DNA of 17,197 nucleotides from JAUZQZ01 sp036985955 (GTDB lineage: Bacteria > Pseudomonadota > Zetaproteobacteria > Mariprofundales > Mariprofundaceae), in the NCBI GenBank assembly GCA_036985955.1, contig BTQQ01000019.1, positions 1 to 17,197 on the forward strand. Reading direction: 5' to 3'. A program made the position numbers and the translations under genes. The notes beneath the pieces were generated by a model. The model searched no databases, was not told the DNA's origin, and was given only the letters and a program-made list of their open reading frames with translations. How positions within the stretch are numbered: position 1 is the stretch's first letter; the number at the start of each line of letters is the position of its first letter. Positions 14,267-17,197 of this stretch are shown one piece after another.

Positions 14267-15832
14267 TTAATGACGAAAATGGCGGATGCCGGTGAAGATC
14301 ATCGCGATATCCTTTTCATCGGCAGCAGCAATGACTTCCTCGTCACGGATCGAACCGCCCGGCTGAATTACAGCGGTGGCGCCCGCATCGGCCAGCGCAT
14401 CCACACCATCACGAAAGGGGAAGAAAGCATCGGAGGCCACGACCGAGCCCTTGACCGCTTCACCGCCGTGGTGCGCAGCTATACGCGTGGAATTGACCCG
14501 GTTCATCTGGCCTGCGCCGACACCCAATGTTACGCCATCTCTGGCGAATACAATCGCATTGGATTTCACATGTTTGGCAACTGTCCAGGCAAACAGCATA
14601 TCGTTCCATTCCTTATCCGTCGGTGCGCGTTTGGTGACCACCTTGCAGGCGTCACGGTTCAGGATATGCGCATCACGTTCCTGCACCAGGAGGCCGCCGT
14701 TGACCCGTTTGAATTCGAGACCTCCGCTTACTGCTTCGGCAGAAGGCGCGAGCATCAGACGTAAGTTTTTTCGTTCTGCAAGGATGGTGCGGGCATCATC
14801 GGAAAAGCCGGGAGCGATGACCACTTCCATGAAGGTTTCGGCAATCAGTTTTGCAGTCGCTCCAGTCAGTTCCCGATTGAAGGCGGCAATGCCGCCGAAG
14901 GCCGATACGGAGTCAGCGGCGCGGGCTCGCTCATAGGTTTCGACCTGATCACTTCCGGCGGCGACACCGCATGGATTGGCATGCTTGACGATAACGACGG
15001 CGGATTCACTGAAATCCCGCACCAATGCAAAAGCAGCGTCGGCATCGGCAATATTATTGTAGGAAATCGCCTTGCCTTGCAGCACCGGGCAATCGGCCAG
15101 CGACACACCTTCATCCTCCGGGTCGGCGTAAAAGGCGCCCGCCTGATGCGGATTTTCGCCATAGCGCAGTTCGTCAGCCGTCTTAATGAACTGGCGGGTG
15201 AAGATATCCGGGAACCGCCGTTTGCTGCCGTCGGCATTTAACGCCGAGAAGTGGTTGGCAATCGCGCCGTCGTAGGCGGCAGTGTGAGCAAAGGCTTTGA
15301 TGGCCAGCGCCCGGCGTCTGTTTTCATCCAGCGTGCCCTTATCCATCGCCTCCAGCACCATGTCATAATCGGAAGGGTCAACGACAATGGTGACGAATTT
15401 ATAATTTTTGGCTGAAGCACGCACCATACACGGACCGCCGATATCGATATTTTCGATGGCGTCATCCAGCGTGCAATTCTCTTTGGCAACTGCTTCGCGG
15501 AAGGGGTACAGATTCACACAGACCAGATCAATGGGCTCGATACCGTGTTCGGCCATGGAAGCCAGGTCGCCGTCGTTATCGCGGCGTGCCAGAATGCCGC
15601 CATGCACCTTCGGATTCAGCGTTTTAACACGGCCATCCATCATCTCGGGAAAGCCGGTGTAATCGGAGACGTCGCGGACAGGGATGCCTGCTTCGCGCAG
15701 AAGGCTTGCCGTTCCCCCGGTGGATAGAATTTCGACACCCCGGTCGGCAAGGGATTGTGCGAATTCTTTCACACCACTTTTATCGGATACGCTGATTAAT
15801 GCGCGGGCGATTCTTGGTTCATGAGTGGGCAT
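14267..15832 (-). CDS. purH: Bifunctional AICAR formyltransferase / IMP cyclohydrolase PurH
   Basis: Carries out the last two steps to IMP: formylation of AICAR with 10-formyl-tetrahydrofolate, then ring closure. The N-terminal MGS-like cyclohydrolase domain (about 1-200) has ALISVSDKSGVKEFAQ, ILSTGGTAS, GRVKTLNPKVHGGILARR and NLYPFREAV. The formyltransferase domain has LRYGENPHQAGAFY, the Lys-His catalytic motif VKHANPCGVA, SAFGGIAAFN, KHVKSNAIV and GAGQMNRVNSTRIA, and ends with SDAFFPFRDGVD and IQPGGSIRDEEVI. The 521 aa are the full length. GGAG lies 8 nt before the ATG. The start codon is only 17 nt from the 3' end of the tRNA-Arg gene on the same strand, which leaves no room for a separate promoter between them. 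Confidence 0.97.
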   Translation of the reverse strand: MPTHEPRIARALISVSDKSGVKEFAQSLADRGVEILSTGGTASLLREAGIPVRDVSDYTGFPEMMDGRVKTLNPKVHGGILARRDNDGDLASMAEHGIEPIDLVCVNLYPFREAVAKENCTLDDAIENIDIGGPCMVRASAKNYKFVTIVVDPSDYDMVLEAMDKGTLDENRRRALAIKAFAHTAAYDGAIANHFSALNADGSKRRFPDIFTRQFIKTADELRYGENPHQAGAFYADPEDEGVSLADCPVLQGKAISYNNIADADAAFALVRDFSESAVVIVKHANPCGVAAGSDQVETYERARAADSVSAFGGIAAFNRELTGATAKLIAETFMEVVIAPGFSDDARTILAERKNLRLMLAPSAEAVSGGLEFKRVNGGLLVQERDAHILNRDACKVVTKRAPTDKEWNDMLFAWTVAKHVKSNAIVFARDGVTLGVGAGQMNRVNSTRIAAHHGGEAVKGSVVASDAFFPFRDGVDALADAGATAVIQPGGSIRDEEVIAAADEKDIAMIFTGIRHFRH

Positions 15833-15849
15833 GATTTTATCTCCAAAGA

Positions 15850-15926
15850 TGGTGCGCCCTAGTGGATTCGAACCACTGGCCTGCAGCTTCGGAGGCTGCC
15901 ACTCTATCCAGCTGAGCTAAGGGCGC
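15850..15926 (-). tRNA. tRNA-Arg (anticodon CCG)
   Basis: Reading the minus strand from 15926, the cloverleaf folds fully. The acceptor stem is GCGCCCT with AGGGCGC. The D stem is GCTC with GAGT and the D loop holds GGATA. The anticodon stem is GCAGC with GCTGC around the loop CTCCGAA, giving anticodon CCG (reads CGG, Arg). The variable loop is five nucleotides, and the T stem AGTGG/CCACT encloses TTCGAAT. The discriminator A and the CCA end (15852-15850) are encoded. No intron or mismatch is present. Confidence 0.97.
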
Positions 15927-16030
15927 GTCTTTATTTTGTGGCGGCAGCCTACCTGACAAACATTTCCGCGACCATGGCTTCGAAAGCTTGCGCGCTATCC
16001 ATCTGCGCCACGCATACGAAAAGAGGATGC

Positions 16031-16058
16031 ATCATAGGAGAGGTATGTGGCCCGTCAA
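16031..16058 (-). promoter_or_regulatory. Probable sigma-70 promoter for tRNA-Arg and purH
   Basis: On the minus strand TTGACG (16058-16053) is followed after 16 nt by TATGAT (16036-16031), each matching 5 of 6 consensus bases. It lies just downstream of the smc stop and about 100 nt before the tRNA 5' end. It is the best promoter-like sequence seen in the window. Confidence 0.55.
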
Positions 16059-16074
16059 GGATTCCCGTATTGAA

Positions 16075-17197
16075 TCAGGCGGCGATAGCTTCCTGTTTTT
16101 CCAGATTTTCCAGGTCCACGCCAACAATTTTTGATACGCCGGCTTCAGGCATGGATACGCCAATGATACGACCGGCCATTTGCATGCTCACCTTGTTGTG
16201 CGTGATGTTCAGGAATTGCACTGTATTGGAGAATTCCTGAACCAGTTCCCCGAAACGACCGACATTGGCGTCATCCAGTGGTGCATCGACCTCATCCAGT
16301 ATACAAAACGGCGCCGGTTTGATACGGAAAATGGAAAATACCAGCGCCACAGCGGTTAGCGCTTTTTCCCCTCCCGACAGCAATTCAACACTCTGAAGAC
16401 GCTTACCTGGCGGTTGCGCAATCACCTCCACGCCAGCGGTTTGCAGATCATCTGAATCAAGATGTAACTCTGCTTTTCCGCCACCAAACAGGCGAGGGAA
16501 TGTCTGCTTGAAATAGGCATTGGCTTGTTCGAATGTTTCCCTGAATCGCTGGCGGGTCGTGCGGTCAATGCGGTCAATCGTGTCCGATAGCGTGGCAAGG
16601 CTGGATTCCAGATCTTCAACCTGAGTGGAAAGGAACTGCTCTCTTTCTGCTGCCTGATCATACTCTCCAATCGCCAGTAAATTAACCGGACCAAAGCGGT
16701 TCAAACGCTCTTCAAGTTCTCTTGCCTTGAGCAGCATGGCTTCTTCATCCAGTTCACCCTCCATACGGTCCATCTCGTGCATCAGTTCTTTTCCCGTTCG
16801 TTGACAGCGCTGATGGATTTCGTCTTCCATGTCCTGCAAGCGGGTGGTTTCCGTGGCCAGAGCGATTTCACGTTGTTGGCGGTGTTCCGTAGTTTCCTGC
16901 AGGCCTGCACGCAGTTGATGCTCAGTCCTGTCCGCTTCATGCGCGGTTTGCTGCAATGCATGGCCTTGCTGACGTATTCTGTTCAGTTCCTGATGCATGT
17001 GTTCGACGGCCTCGGATGCCTCGCGCAACAACTGGTCTGTTCCGGATCGTTGCTCCGCTTGCAGGATGTCTGAGGCGATCGTGGAAAATGCTGCCTGATT
17101 CTGTTGTTGCTGCTTTTCCACCTGCTCCAATTCATCATGCAGACGTTGCCGCTCCCGGACAAGAGTCTCGCGAGCCTGCCGATGCAGGGCCAGAGCC
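16075..17197 (-). CDS. smc: Chromosome segregation protein SMC (C-terminal part only)
   Basis: The gene runs off the right edge; about 374 C-terminal codons are present and the frame is open to the end of the window. SMC dimers with ScpA/ScpB organise and segregate the chromosome. The visible part starts in the second half of the antiparallel coiled coil (many Glu, Gln, Arg and Leu, e.g. REASEAVEHMHQELNRI) and passes through LNRFGPVNLLAIGEYDQ. It ends in the C-terminal ATPase lobe: FPRLFGGGKAEL, ABC signature LLSGGEKALTAVALVF, Walker B PFCILDEVDAPLDDANV and the switch-type ITHNKVSM. These motifs distinguish it from MukB and RecN. A 148-nt gap with the candidate tRNA promoter separates its stop from the tRNA gene. 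Confidence 0.97.
   Translation of the reverse strand, partial: ALALHRQARETLVRERQRLHDELEQVEKQQQQNQAAFSTIASDILQAEQRSGTDQLLREASEAVEHMHQELNRIRQQGHALQQTAHEADRTEHQLRAGLQETTEHRQQREIALATETTRLQDMEDEIHQRCQRTGKELMHEMDRMEGELDEEAMLLKARELEERLNRFGPVNLLAIGEYDQAAEREQFLSTQVEDLESSLATLSDTIDRIDRTTRQRFRETFEQANAYFKQTFPRLFGGGKAELHLDSDDLQTAGVEVIAQPPGKRLQSVELLSGGEKALTAVALVFSIFRIKPAPFCILDEVDAPLDDANVGRFGELVQEFSNTVQFLNITHNKVSMQMAGRIIGVSMPEAGVSKIVGVDLENLEKQEAIAA

Noticed and set aside
15850..15926. tRNA-Arg as an integration site for a mobile element
   Set aside because: No integrase, no partial duplication of the tRNA end and no foreign-looking genes are present on either side within the window.

Overview
The window is ordinary core chromosome of a Gram-negative, type IV-piliated bacterium, very probably a proteobacterium. 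The evidence is a type IV pilus block (pilC, pilS, pilR, pilD) joined to coaE, a Rho factor whose core resembles E. coli Rho, an SMC condensin, System II (ResB/CcsB) cytochrome c maturation and a tRNA gene with an encoded CCA end. The combination fits a Zetaproteobacterium (Mariprofundus-like) or a deep-branching beta/gamma relative. That placement is a guess from gene style, not a measurement. There is no insertion sequence, prophage, CRISPR array, toxin-antitoxin pair or other mobile module.

Layout. The left part (1-6784) reads on the plus strand: the 3' end of pilC, then pilS, pilR, pilD and coaE, with each junction from pilS to coaE overlapping, then a short leader and rho. The rest (6799-17197) reads on the minus strand. 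In transcription order from the right edge it holds: the 3' end of smc; a promoter; tRNA-Arg(CCG); purH, purD, purE; a divergent YrdC/TsaC-type gene; resB and ccsB; an intrinsic terminator at 8831-8857; galU, tsaB and a low-molecular-weight tyrosine phosphatase. The two halves converge at rho and the phosphatase with 14 bp between stop codons. No gene-free stretch exceeds 150 bp.

How the genes work together. PilS and PilR form a sensor kinase/sigma-54 activator pair that in other bacteria controls pilin transcription. PilC is the inner-membrane platform of the pilus and PilD processes prepilins. PurH, PurD and PurE are three enzymes of de novo purine synthesis. ResB and CcsB deliver and attach haem to c-type cytochromes. 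TsaB, and perhaps the YrdC-like protein, act in t6A modification of tRNA. GalU and the phosphatase fit polysaccharide metabolism.

No wholly new system was found. The most unusual feature is a 147-bp purine-rich tract in exact 7-nt register (21 units) lying in frame inside pilR, encoding seven charged heptapeptides between the receiver and AAA+ domains. Next are a tRNA-Arg gene only 17 nt upstream of purH, a Rho with a 104-residue charged N-terminal extension, a YrdC-family protein with an eroded nucleotide-binding motif, and a PurR-box-like palindrome (or dispersed-repeat remnant) in front of purD.
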